From: Halobacteriales archaeon QS_8_69_26
GTDB taxonomy: Archaea > Halobacteriota > Halobacteria > Halobacteriales > SW-7-71-33
DNA: 64,000 nucleotides
Direction: 5' to 3'
Assembly (NCBI GenBank): GCA_003023195.1
Contig: PXRX01000011.1
Coordinates: 1 to 64,000 of the forward strand
Shown here: piece by piece, positions 32,386-40,847 of the stretch
How the letters are laid out: each line of letters begins with the position of its first letter
How positions within the stretch are numbered: position 1 is the first letter of the stretch
Translations under genes and position numbers: made by a program
Notes under the pieces: model-generated
Databases searched by the model: none
What the model saw: only the letters and a program-made list of their open reading frames with translations
Told to the model about the DNA's origin: nothing

Positions 32386-33675
32386 TCAGTTCCGTTCCGG
32401 ATCCTCGACCTCGCGGTCCTCGCCGTCGTCGAAGGTGTCGTCTGCCTCCCGGATCGCCTCGACCTCCGCCCCGTCCCCGTAGTCGTCGACCTTCGACGCC
32501 TCGTCGTATGCGTCGACCTCCGCTCCGTCCTCGTAGCCGCGGACCTCCCCGTCGCCCTCGCCGTCCTGGATCCCGTCGACGATGTCGGCGATGTCGTCGA
32601 GGCCGAGCATCTCGCGGTCCTCGGCGTCGAACTCGCCGCTCTCCAGGGTGGTGCCGTCGCCGACGTCGCTCCCGGTCAGGTGCCGGCCGTACCGTCCCAG
32701 CAGCGAGGTGGTCTCCTGGGGGAGGACGAAGGTCGTCGACTCGCCCGCCCCGATCGATTCGAGGGTCTCCATGCCCCTGTCGATCACCGCCCGTTCGCCC
32801 ATCGAGTCGGCGGCGCGGGCCCGCAGGACCGTCGAGATGGCCTCGCCCTGTGCTTCGAGAATTTCGGCCTGCTTCTCCCCCTCCGCTTCGAGGATGTCGG
32901 CCCGCCTGTCGCCCCGGGCGCGTTCGATGTCGCTGCGGCGCTCGCCCTGGGCGTCGAGGATCATCGCCCGACGGCGGCGCTCGGCGCTGGTCTGTTGCTC
33001 CATCGACTGGACGACGTCCCGGGAGGGGTTGATGGCCTGGACCTCGACGGCCTCGATCCGGACGCCCCACTGGTCGGTGGGGCCGGCTATCTCCTTGCGG
33101 ATCCGCTCGTTTATCGTCCGGCGCTGGTGGAGGGTTTCGTCGAGTTTCATGTCCCCCAGCACCGCCCGGAGGGTGGTCTGGCCGAGGTTCGAGACGGCCC
33201 GCTCGTAGTCCTCGACCTCCAGGAAGGCCCGCTTGGCGTCCATCACCCGGACGTACAGGACCGCGTTGGCGACCACCGGCGAGTTGTCCTCGGTGATCGC
33301 CTCCTGCTGGGGCACGTCGACGGTCTGGGTCCGCATGTCGAAGGCGTGGGTCTCGGAGACGAACGGCGGCACGATGTTGATCCCCGGTTCCAGGACCTCC
33401 CGGAACTCCCCGAAGACCGTCAGTGCCTCGCGTTCGTAGGCGTCGACCACCACGACCGCGCTGTTTATCAGGACCGCCACCAGCAACACCGGGACGAACG
33501 CCAGTATCATCATGAGGATACCCGCGAGGATCCCGGCCCCCAGGCCGAAGAACGCCCCGAAGAGGGCGTAGGCCAGTATCCCCACCAGCGCGGTCCCCGC
33601 CACCGTCCCGACCGCGACGCTCCGTGCGTCCCCCCGCCGGTCAGCCAGGAAGCTCCGACCGCCAGATCCGTTCAT
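32386..33675 (-). CDS. SPFH/band-7 membrane protein (stomatin-like)
   Basis: About 429 residues from ATG 33675 (MNGSGGRSFLADRRGDARSV); a TTG nine bases upstream is an alternative. Two N-terminal membrane segments (about 17-65) precede the SPFH domain: VVVDAYEREALTVFGEFREV, LEPGINIVPPFVSETHAFDM, and VLYVRVMDAKRAFLEVEDYE. A long charged coiled coil rich in Glu/Arg/Ala (RRADILEAEGEKQAEILEAQ) follows and then an acidic disordered tail. Such proteins form membrane microdomain cages and often partner a NfeD protease-like protein; no nfeD gene is nearby. Confidence 0.88.
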   Translation of the reverse strand: MNGSGGRSFLADRRGDARSVAVGTVAGTALVGILAYALFGAFFGLGAGILAGILMMILAFVPVLLVAVLINSAVVVVDAYEREALTVFGEFREVLEPGINIVPPFVSETHAFDMRTQTVDVPQQEAITEDNSPVVANAVLYVRVMDAKRAFLEVEDYERAVSNLGQTTLRAVLGDMKLDETLHQRRTINERIRKEIAGPTDQWGVRIEAVEVQAINPSRDVVQSMEQQTSAERRRRAMILDAQGERRSDIERARGDRRADILEAEGEKQAEILEAQGEAISTVLRARAADSMGERAVIDRGMETLESIGAGESTTFVLPQETTSLLGRYGRHLTGSDVGDGTTLESGEFDAEDREMLGLDDIADIVDGIQDGEGDGEVRGYEDGAEVDAYDEASKVDDYGDGAEVEAIREADDTFDDGEDREVEDPERN

Positions 33676-33816
33676 CACCTCCAAGACGCGGGGCGAGCGA
33701 GGTAATTCTTTTCCTCGCTCCCTGCCGGCGGTGGGATCGATCGTCGGATCACCCGCCGATCCCCGGATACCGGCCCGACCGAGAGTTTATGACCCATCGG
33801 GGGACCACCCCGACCC

Positions 33817-34611
33817 ATGACGGCGGACGCCATCGACGTGCTGGCGGGGGACTGTACGGTCATCGAGGACGAGGGCGGCGAGCGACGCGAGCGACGCGGG
33901 CGGGTGGTCACCGTGGTCAAGCCCGACAACACTGTGCTGGTCCACGACGCGACGGGCTACCAGCCGGTCGCGTGGCTCACCCGCGCCGACGCGGTGACCT
34001 GTGCCCGGTCGCCGGCCGAGCGGCCCGAAGCCGACGAACGGGCCGCCGACGGCGGCGCCGGCGGGTTCGCCATCGCCGCCCGGAAGGGCGACCACCGCCT
34101 GCGGGTCGCCCTCCACGAGGGCGAGCGGTTCGCGCGCTACCCGGTCAGCACCGCCGGTCGCCCGGTCGGTGACTGCCGGGACTGCGGGGGTCGGCTGGTG
34201 CGGTCGGGCGGCGACGTCGCCTGCGTCGGCTGTGGGGCGAGCTACGGCCTGCCCGACGGTGCTACCATCCGGGGCGGGCAGTGCCCCTGCGGACTCCCCA
34301 CGCTCCGGGTCGAGCGCGGCACCGCCTTCGAACTCTGCCTCGACCGGAACTGCGACCACTCGGAAACGCTCGACGACGCCGTCCGGGCGGCCTTCGACCG
34401 CGCCTGGGACTGTCCCGAGTGCGGGAGCGACCTCCGGATCCTCCGGCGGGGCGGGATCATCGCCGGCTGCGACCGCTACCCCGACTGCGACACCGGGTTC
34501 GTGGTCCCCGGCGGGACCGTCGACGGCGAGTGCCCCTGCGGGCTCCCGGCCTTTGCCGCCGGCGACGGCCGCCGCTGTCTCGACGCGACCTGCGAGCACG
34601 ACGGCAGGTAG
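33817..34611 (+). CDS. NucS N-terminal-domain protein with topoisomerase-type zinc ribbons
   Basis: 264 residues. The N-terminus matches the DNA-binding beta-barrel of NucS/EndoMS: DVLAGDCTVIEDEGGERRER, VVTVVKPDNTVLVHDATGYQ and PVAWLTRADAV. The NucS nuclease domain is absent. Instead there are zinc ribbons: CRDCGGRL/CVGCG, CPCGLPTL, CPECGSDL/CDRYPDCD and CPCGLPAF/CLDATC, the last types like the C4 fingers of topoisomerase I. It should bind single-stranded or branched DNA in the cytosol. Role in repair is inferred from its domains only; uvrB is 2.3 kb away. Confidence 0.75.
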   Translation: MTADAIDVLAGDCTVIEDEGGERRERRGRVVTVVKPDNTVLVHDATGYQPVAWLTRADAVTCARSPAERPEADERAADGGAGGFAIAARKGDHRLRVALHEGERFARYPVSTAGRPVGDCRDCGGRLVRSGGDVACVGCGASYGLPDGATIRGGQCPCGLPTLRVERGTAFELCLDRNCDHSETLDDAVRAAFDRAWDCPECGSDLRILRRGGIIAGCDRYPDCDTGFVVPGGTVDGECPCGLPAFAAGDGRRCLDATCEHDGR

Positions 34612-34642
34612 GCGGAGACCGGGGGCCGGGCGGACGAGGTAG

Positions 34643-34915
34643 TCACCGCCGCTGCGCCGCCAGTTCGAGTTCGACGTCGAGTTCCGGGTTCCCGTCGCCG
34701 TCGAACTCGACCTCCAGCGTGACCGGCTCCTCGAAGGGGAACGGGATCTCCCAGCCGTCCCCCGAGACGACGAGTTCGTCGTCCGCCCGGAGTTGCTCGC
34801 CGAGCTGGACGAGAAAGTCCCCGGCGCTCTCGGCGTCGATGCGGTACGTCTCCTCGAACGACCCCTCCGTGATCGTCGTTACCCCCTCGTCGGGCGGGTC
34901 CGGGACCTCTGTCAT
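34643..34915 (-). CDS. amphi-Trp domain protein
   Basis: 90 residues from ATG 34915 (MTEVPDPPDEGVTTITEGSF). The pattern EETYRIDAESAGDFLVQLGE, followed by LRADDELVVSGDGWEIPFPF and a final strand pair EEPVTLEVEFDGDG / ELDVELEL, is typical of the small amphi-Trp family common in haloarchaea. Function unknown. It ends 31 bp from the preceding gene's stop (convergent) and starts divergent from endA. Confidence 0.75.
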   Translation of the reverse strand: MTEVPDPPDEGVTTITEGSFEETYRIDAESAGDFLVQLGEQLRADDELVVSGDGWEIPFPFEEPVTLEVEFDGDGNPELDVELELAAQRR

Positions 34916-35036
34916 GCCCGACGGTACCGCCGCGGGGCACATAACCGTTGGTCGGGGTCCGGACTGGTGTGGATCCACGCGCCACGGGGCCGCCGGGAGC
35001 CGACACATCCATCCGTCGGCCCGCGGAAGCGGGGGC

Positions 35037-36272
35037 ATGGGCATCGAGGGACGACTCCGGAACGGGACGGTCTACGCCGGGCACGACGCCCGCCAGCGGT
35101 TCTACGACGCCCGCGGCTACGGCCGCCCGCTCTCGGCGGCCGAACGCGAGGCGTGGGGCGCGAACGGGGTCGCCCTCTCGCGGGTCGAGGCCGCCCACCT
35201 GCTCGCCCGGGGGGACCTCGACGCGGTGTGGGCCGACCCCGGAGGATCGTCCGGCGGTTCGGAGGAGGGCGAGTGCCTCGGCTTCCGCGGGTTCATCGCC
35301 CGCGCCGGGTCCCGGCCGCCGCCGGAGGAGCGCGGCGGCTTCCTCGTCCGGTTTCTCGTCTACGCCGACCTGCGCGAGCGGGGCTTCTACCTCTCGCCGG
35401 CCCGCGAGGGGTGGCCCAACGCCGACCGGGCGGGGGAGGAGGTCGACTTCCTCGTCTACCCCCGGGGCAAGGGACCGGGCGAGGGAGCCATCGAACACCG
35501 GGCGCGGGCGGTCGGCGAGCGCGCACCGCTCCCGGTCGCGGACCTGTCGGCCCCGGTCGTGGCCGTCGTCGACGAGGAGAGCGACGTCACCTACTTCGAC
35601 ACGGAGCGCCCCGACGTGAGCGGTACGACGGGGTTCGATCCCCCCGCGAACCTGCGCGGGGACCTCCTGGCCGACCGGGCGGTGCTGTGGGACCCGCCGG
35701 CGGAACTCTACCGGCGGGACTTCCTCGGGCGGCCCCTCGCCGGCCGCGACGCCGGCCAGGCCCTCCAGTTGTCGCTCGTCGAGGCCGCCTACCTCGCCGC
35801 CTGCGGCGGGATCGACCTCGGTCTGGACGGAGACGCCACCGATCCCCCGTCGCTGGCCGGCGTGGACCGCGAGGGATCGGACGGGGACTACCGGGCGGTG
35901 CTCGCGCGGGGCCGGGCCGTCGAGGGCGAGCGGTTCGACCGCAGGCTCCGGGCCTACGCGGCGCTCCGGGACCGGGGCGTGGTCCCCAAGACCGGGTTCA
36001 AGTTCGGCGCTGACTTCCGGACCTACGGCGAGGTGGAGTCCGTCGACGACCTGGGCCACTCGGAACTGCTCGTGCGGGTCCTGCCCGCCGGCACCGCCGT
36101 CTCACCGCGGGACCTATCGCTGGACGTGCGCCTGGCCCACGGCGTCCGCAAGCGGATGGTCTTCGCCCTGGTCGGGGACGGGGATCACTCGGGCGACGGT
36201 CCGGGAGACGGAGATTCCGGGGGCGGCGACCCGGAGATAGCGTGGCGGTCGGCGACCAGACTGACGCCGTGA
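35037..36272 (+). CDS. endA: tRNA-splicing endonuclease
   Basis: 411 residues: the long, internally duplicated form. The C-terminal half holds the catalytic unit VPKTGFKFGADFRTYGE, the His in LGHSELLVRVL and the Lys in VRKRMVFALV. The N-terminal half has a degenerate copy (FLVRFLVYADLRERGFYLSP, EEVDFLVYPRG, a structural repeat). It cuts bulge-helix-bulge motifs in pre-tRNA; its obvious substrate in this window is the intron of tRNA-Trp at 48384-48560. ATG 35037 gives MGIEGRLRNGTVYAGHDARQ. A Gly/Asp-rich tail extends the C-terminus. Confidence 0.92.
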   Translation: MGIEGRLRNGTVYAGHDARQRFYDARGYGRPLSAAEREAWGANGVALSRVEAAHLLARGDLDAVWADPGGSSGGSEEGECLGFRGFIARAGSRPPPEERGGFLVRFLVYADLRERGFYLSPAREGWPNADRAGEEVDFLVYPRGKGPGEGAIEHRARAVGERAPLPVADLSAPVVAVVDEESDVTYFDTERPDVSGTTGFDPPANLRGDLLADRAVLWDPPAELYRRDFLGRPLAGRDAGQALQLSLVEAAYLAACGGIDLGLDGDATDPPSLAGVDREGSDGDYRAVLARGRAVEGERFDRRLRAYAALRDRGVVPKTGFKFGADFRTYGEVESVDDLGHSELLVRVLPAGTAVSPRDLSLDVRLAHGVRKRMVFALVGDGDHSGDGPGDGDSGGGDPEIAWRSATRLTP

Positions 36273-36287
36273 TCCGCGCTCGTCGGG

Positions 36288-36415
36288 GTCGTGGCGACCG
36301 CTCCGACCGGAGTTCGTCGCCGGGGTCGTGGCGACCGCTCCGACCAGAGTTCGTCGCCGGGGTCGTGGCGGTCGCCCCGATCAGAGTTCGTCGTCGGGGT
36401 CGTGGCGGTCGGCCA
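36288..36415. repeat. 37-bp tandem repeat, three and a half units
   Basis: Units start at 36288, 36325, 36362 and 36399 (partial). Each begins gtcgtggcg and ends gagttcgtcgycgggg. The right-most units are the last codons and stop of the minus-strand gene at 36381-36665 (encoding DRHDPDDEL and stop), so the tract is that gene's 3' end copied downstream. Confidence 0.88.
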
Positions 36416-36665
36416 TCCGGCGGGCCTCCTCGCGGTAGCGCCCCCGCTCGGCGGAGTCGACCGGGGCCAGTTCCTCCGGGTCGACGTCGACGGCCGCGGT
36501 CACCTCGCGGCGGCCGAGGCTGGCGGCCGCCCACTCGAACCGCCGGAACGACTCGCCGTCGGGCGTGGCGTAGACCAGCTGGACCAGTCCCTTGTCGTCG
36601 TAGCTGCGGTCGACGAGCCAGAGCCTGACCGTTCCGTCGTCCCCCTCGCCGCCGTCGTCGGGCAT
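36381..36665 (-). CDS. small haloarchaeal protein of unknown function
   Basis: 94 residues from ATG 36665 (MPDDGGEGDDGTVRLWLVDR). It has a compact beta-rich pattern: VRLWLVDRSYDDKGLVQLVY, ATPDGESFRRFEWAAASLG, VTAAVDVDPEELAPVDSAER. The positive/aromatic conservation suggests a real conserved family, but I cannot name it. Its last codons lie in the 37-bp tandem repeat. Divergent from the P-loop/TPR gene. Confidence 0.65.
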   Translation of the reverse strand: MPDDGGEGDDGTVRLWLVDRSYDDKGLVQLVYATPDGESFRRFEWAAASLGRREVTAAVDVDPEELAPVDSAERGRYREEARRMADRHDPDDEL

Positions 36666-36836
36666 GTCCCCGGCTTCGACGGCCGCCGGCTTGAATCCGG
36701 GGATCGGTGGCGTCGCCACCCTGCTGGGATCCGGGGATCGATGGTGCCGCCGCTCCGCTCGGATCGGGGAACCGGTGGCGTCGCCGCCCCGTTGGAGAGG
36801 AGTTATGGTCCTCGCTCGGGCCTACACGCACGAAGG

Positions 36837-39800
36837 ATGCTCGAACCGCTGACGGTGGGGCTGGTGGCGGCGGCGCTCGCGGACGGGGAGACGGCCGCGG
36901 CGGCCGCCGAGGACTACCGGGACCGGCCGGGCTACCCCGCGCCGGTCGCCGGACTCGCGACGACCTTCTGGAACGCCCTGGAGGGGGAGCTACGGACGAC
37001 CGTCGACGGCCCCGGCACCGTCCCGGAGGACGGGGCGACACCCGGGGACGCTGGCGGGTCGGAGCGGGGTGGATCCCCCGAGGCCGACGGCGGGGAAGCC
37101 GCCGATCCGTCGTCGGCGACCCCGGTCGACTGGGGTGCCATCCCCGCCGAACTCTCGGCGGTCGACCCGGTGCTCCGCGACGAACTCGACGGCGTCGAGC
37201 GGATCCGGGACGCGCTGGCGGGAGTCGAAGGAGTCGACGCCACGGACCCGGACCGCGAGCGGGAGCTCGGCGCGGCGGTCGTCGCGGCGTACCGGGAGAC
37301 GGTCGCCGGGGCGGGGATGCTGGCCGGGACGGACCTCGCCGGTCGGATCGGCCTCGACGACCGGGAGGAATTCGAGGCGGCGGTCGGGGAGGCCACCCGA
37401 CGGCTCGGCCGGCTTGTGGAGGGGTTCCGGCGGCGCGGGGCCCTCGACGTGGTCGACGCCGACGGGGACGTCGACCGCCGGATCCGGCGGCACCTCGCCG
37501 CCCGCGACCCGCCGTTCGTCGACCGGCCGGAACTATCGGGCCTGCCCCCGTCGCCCACTCACGACCGGGAGGCCGTCCGGGATCGGTCCTCACGGGCCCT
37601 GGACGACTCCGCCGCCGATGCGCCGACCCCGGACCGGGGTTCCGCGCCGGACGGCCGCCCGGCGGTCGAACCGATCCTCGTGCGCGGAGGACCGGGCGCG
37701 GGCAAGAGCCGGGCCGTGGCCGAACTCGCGGCGCGCCTCCTCGACCGTGAGAGCGTCGAGGGCGTACTCTTCCCGACCGGGATCCTCCGTCACCCCGCTG
37801 ACGTGGCGGCCCCGGGGTCGCTCGAGGGGGACCTCGCCCTCGTGTGGGACGACGCCCACGCCGCCCCGGGAACCGACGGGACGGTCGTCCGGGAGGTGGT
37901 CCGGACGCTCTCGTCGGCCCTCGCCGAGGAGGGGCACCGCCTGTGGGTCGTGCTCTCGGCCGACGCCGGGACGGTCGACGCCCTCCCCGGAGCACTCGGC
38001 GGGCACGGGGACGCCGATGCCACGGCCGATCCCTCCGCTCCCGCGCCGGAGGGCGACCCGCCGGGGGATCGGTTCGGTGCCGGTGCCCGGACGGTCGACC
38101 TCGGGCGGGCGGACGGGGAGGCCCTGGCGGCGGTCGCCCGGGCGGCGATGGACCGGAAGGGGGTAGCCGCCGCCGACGGGGCGGTGGCCGCGCTCGTCGA
38201 CCGCGCCGAGGACGGTGATCCCACGCCGCTGTCCGTCGAGTCCGCCGTCGCGGTCGGGGCCGACGACGGGGGGCTGTCGGAAGCCGACGTCGCGGACCTG
38301 CCGGACGACACCCACGCACTCTGGCGGACTGCCTACGAACGGTTGGGGGACGGCGACGACCGGACCCCGCCACAGCGGGTCCTGGAGGCGGTCGCGCTGC
38401 TGGCGGCGACCGACCACCCCTCGCCCCACCGGAGCCGCCTCGTCGAGGGGGTCTACGAGCACGTCCTGGGGGGACACCCCGACGGGTTCCGGGACGCGGT
38501 CCGGACGCTAATCGAGCAGGAGTGGATCGAGGTCCTCGACGCGGGTGAGGCGTCGGTTTCGGGGGGCGACGAGGGATCGATCCCGCCGGACGACGAGGAC
38601 CTGGGAACCGGTACGGACGGGAGTGACGTGGAGAGCCTGGACTGGCACCGCGAGGGAGCCGTCGGCCTGGGAATCGAGTACCGGGTACACCGGGCGAAAC
38701 TCGAGGCCGTTCCCCTCGACGTCGACCGGCACCTGTCGGCCCTCTCGTCGTTCTTCCTCGCACACCTCGACCGCTACCTCCGGCCGCCGGACCCGCGCCT
38801 CGACCGCCTGCTCCCGCCGACGGATCCCCGCCTGGAACGGGCGCACCAGGACCGCCTCGCGACGGTGCTGGCGGCCGAGGGCCGCGAGGACCTCGCCGAG
38901 CGACACTTCGAACGCCTGGTGGAGGGCGTCGACGCGGACGGACCGCTCCCCCGCTTCGGGTACACGCTGCTGTTGACCGGGCGGGAGGCGGGGTCCGCCG
39001 TGGCCGGGGACTCCGGGAATCCGGCCGCCGAGTTCGCCGAGGCCCACCGGGAGTACGCGGCCCGCCTGCTCGGCGCGGGCGATCACACGGCCGCGGCGGT
39101 ACACTTCGAGCGTGCCCTGGCCATCGACCCCGACCACGCCGACGCCAACCACGGCTACGCGAACCTCCTCGCGAGGGCGGGCGACGAGGCGGCCGCCGAC
39201 CACTACGAGCGAGCGCTCGACGCGGCCCCGGGCGACGCCCGGATCCACCGGGACTACGGGGACTTCCTGGCCGGCCGCGACGACGCCGCGGCGGCGGCCC
39301 ACTACGAGCGTGCGGTCGAACTGGACCCGGGGGACGCCGACGCCCACTACGACCTCGGGACCCTCCGGTACGGCCAGGGCGACCCCGACGCGGCGGCCCG
39401 CCACTACGAGCGAGCGGTCGAGGCCGACCCGGACCACCCCCGGGCGCGGTACAACCTGGCGCTGGTCCGCCGGGCCGACGATCCGGGGGCGGCGCTGGAG
39501 CACCTCGACCGTGCGGTCGAGTCCTGGCTGGACCGGGACCGCCCCGACAACGCCGTCGAGAACCTCGCGACGCGGATCGAAGTCCTGCTGGACCAGGGGC
39601 GGGTCGGCGCCGCCCGCGAGGCCTGCGAGCGCGGCCGGGACCTGGTCGCGCGGAACGACCTCTCGCCCGACGACTACGCCGTCCGGTGGATAGGGAGCGA
39701 GGCGCTCCGGCTGGACGCCGTCGCGGACCCGCCGACCGACGCGGCCGGGGACCCGGACCTGCCGGCGCTCTACGAGTCGGCGCTGCTCCACCAGGTCGCC

Positions 39801-40412
39801 GGCGACGACCGCCGGGCGCTCCACCTCCTGGCGACGCTGTGGGACGCGCGATCGACGGTCCGTCCCGACGGTCAGGACCCGGCGGCGTCCGGTGACGACG
39901 CCAGCGAGGAGGCCGCCGAACCGGACGCTACCGCCGCCGATCCGGCCGAGGCGGTCGCCGATGCCGAGAACGCGGCCGAGGAGGGCGGTTCCCTCGCCGG
40001 GGACGCGGCCGAGGACGACGGTTCCCTCGCTGGGTCGGATCCCCCGGATCCGGAGGCCGACCCTCACGAGGCGGCCCTGGCCGCCGGCGTGGCCCTTGCG
40101 GGGCACCTCCGGGCGATGGCGCGGCCGGACGTCGACCGGCCGGATGGGATCCTCGCCCGCATCGAGGTGGGCACCGACGTGGACCTCGATTCCGGGGCGA
40201 TAGTCGACGCGGTCGGACCCCACCGCGGGGTCCTGTCGACCCCGGTGCGGGCCGTCTACGACCGCCTGGCGACCGGTGGGGCGGACGTCTCGCCGGCGGA
40301 CCTGCGGGACCTCGCGGCCGGGGAGCTACCGGACGACCTCGGGCGCCCGACGCTGGAACCCCACGTCTACGCGACGCTGCTGGGCTCGCTGACCGGGGAC
40401 GAGACGGGCTAG
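36837..40412 (+). CDS. large P-loop NTPase (STAND-like) with C-terminal TPR repeats
   Basis: 1,191 residues from ATG 36837 (MLEPLTVGLVAAALADGETA). Residues 1-275 are helical with a low-complexity patch (60-95) and match no effector I recognise. Near 281 is Walker A VRGGPGAGKSRAVAEL and near 330 Walker B-like DLALVWDDAHAAPG, followed by helical-bundle regions. From about 740 to 905 are tandem TPRs, for example HFERALAIDPDHADANHGYA, HYERALDAAPGDARIHRDYG and HYERAVELDPGDADAHYDLG. An acidic linker and another helical region finish the protein. The layout (N-domain, NTPase, TPR) is that of STAND signalling ATPases, which in prokaryotes include antiviral sensors and transcription regulators. No partner gene is seen. 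Which role applies here is unknown. Confidence 0.75.
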   Translation: MLEPLTVGLVAAALADGETAAAAAEDYRDRPGYPAPVAGLATTFWNALEGELRTTVDGPGTVPEDGATPGDAGGSERGGSPEADGGEAADPSSATPVDWGAIPAELSAVDPVLRDELDGVERIRDALAGVEGVDATDPDRERELGAAVVAAYRETVAGAGMLAGTDLAGRIGLDDREEFEAAVGEATRRLGRLVEGFRRRGALDVVDADGDVDRRIRRHLAARDPPFVDRPELSGLPPSPTHDREAVRDRSSRALDDSAADAPTPDRGSAPDGRPAVEPILVRGGPGAGKSRAVAELAARLLDRESVEGVLFPTGILRHPADVAAPGSLEGDLALVWDDAHAAPGTDGTVVREVVRTLSSALAEEGHRLWVVLSADAGTVDALPGALGGHGDADATADPSAPAPEGDPPGDRFGAGARTVDLGRADGEALAAVARAAMDRKGVAAADGAVAALVDRAEDGDPTPLSVESAVAVGADDGGLSEADVADLPDDTHALWRTAYERLGDGDDRTPPQRVLEAVALLAATDHPSPHRSRLVEGVYEHVLGGHPDGFRDAVRTLIEQEWIEVLDAGEASVSGGDEGSIPPDDEDLGTGTDGSDVESLDWHREGAVGLGIEYRVHRAKLEAVPLDVDRHLSALSSFFLAHLDRYLRPPDPRLDRLLPPTDPRLERAHQDRLATVLAAEGREDLAERHFERLVEGVDADGPLPRFGYTLLLTGREAGSAVAGDSGNPAAEFAEAHREYAARLLGAGDHTAAAVHFERALAIDPDHADANHGYANLLARAGDEAAADHYERALDAAPGDARIHRDYGDFLAGRDDAAAAAHYERAVELDPGDADAHYDLGTLRYGQGDPDAAARHYERAVEADPDHPRARYNLALVRRADDPGAALEHLDRAVESWLDRDRPDNAVENLATRIEVLLDQGRVGAAREACERGRDLVARNDLSPDDYAVRWIGSEALRLDAVADPPTDAAGDPDLPALYESALLHQVAGDDRRALHLLATLWDARSTVRPDGQDPAASGDDASEEAAEPDATAADPAEAVADAENAAEEGGSLAGDAAEDDGSLAGSDPPDPEADPHEAALAAGVALAGHLRAMARPDVDRPDGILARIEVGTDVDLDSGAIVDAVGPHRGVLSTPVRAVYDRLATGGADVSPADLRDLAAGELPDDLGRPTLEPHVYATLLGSLTGDETG

Positions 40413-40591
40413 CGCCGGCGACCGCGTTCGGTCGCCGTTCCCGACGGTCCGCGGCCGGGATCGGTCACCGTCCCGCAGTTACGACAGCGCGCTCGTGCCC
40501 GCTCCATTCCCTTTCTCCCCATTCGACGCCACCCGATCGGTCGTACCGGACCGCCCCCGCAGTCCGGACACCGCTCCAGGTTCCCCTCCAT
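40409..40591 (-). CDS. small zinc-ribbon protein
   Basis: 60 residues from ATG 40591 (MEGNLERCPDCGGGPVRPIG); a GTG at 40600 adds three. Two Cys pairs, CPDCGG and CRNCGT, about 27 residues apart make a classical zinc ribbon; the rest is Arg-rich. Its 3' end overlaps the convergent TPR gene by 4 bp. A TATA-like element (minus strand cctaataagg, about 40621-40630) lies 30-40 bp upstream with a palindrome behind it, which supports a real gene. Confidence 0.55.
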   Translation of the reverse strand: MEGNLERCPDCGGGPVRPIGWRRMGRKGMERARARCRNCGTVTDPGRGPSGTATERGRRR

Positions 40592-40635
40592 GGTTCCCAC
40601 TGTACCATGGATATCCCGGATCCTTATTAGGACAC

Positions 40636-40649
40636 TCTAGACGTCTAGA
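40636..40649. promoter_or_regulatory. 14-bp perfect palindrome
   Basis: tctagacgtctaga contains CTAG twice, a tetramer that is rare in haloarchaeal DNA. It sits immediately upstream of the candidate TATA element of the zinc-ribbon gene, a usual place for an activator or repressor site. Confidence 0.45.
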
Positions 40650-40741
40650 TTCCCTCGCCGGCCGCCCCGAGGAGGGGTCGCCGGCGGCCGCGGCCTGGCC
40701 GGGGCGGTCCGCCGCGGGGAGCGGCGGTGACCGCACCGGTT

Positions 40742-40813
40742 CGCCGCGGGGACCGGAACGGTTACCGCGCCGCGGGGACCGGAACGCTACCTGTGCCGCC
40801 GCGGGGATCGGAA
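40742..40813. repeat. short tandem repeat before the GT-C gene
   Basis: Three imperfect units of 26-29 bp, each beginning cgccgcggggaccggaacg (the third cgccgcggggatcggaa). They end about 35 bp before the start at 40848. Nothing else is visible in the 40650-40847 gap. Confidence 0.7.
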
Positions 40814-40847
40814 AAGCCTATTCCCGCTGACGACGGTAGGGGTCGGT

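Noticed and set aside
35998-38763. Very long minus-strand ORF of over 900 codons
   Set aside because: It is Arg/Pro-rich, opposite the P-loop/TPR gene, and has no domain; a GC-skew shadow frame.
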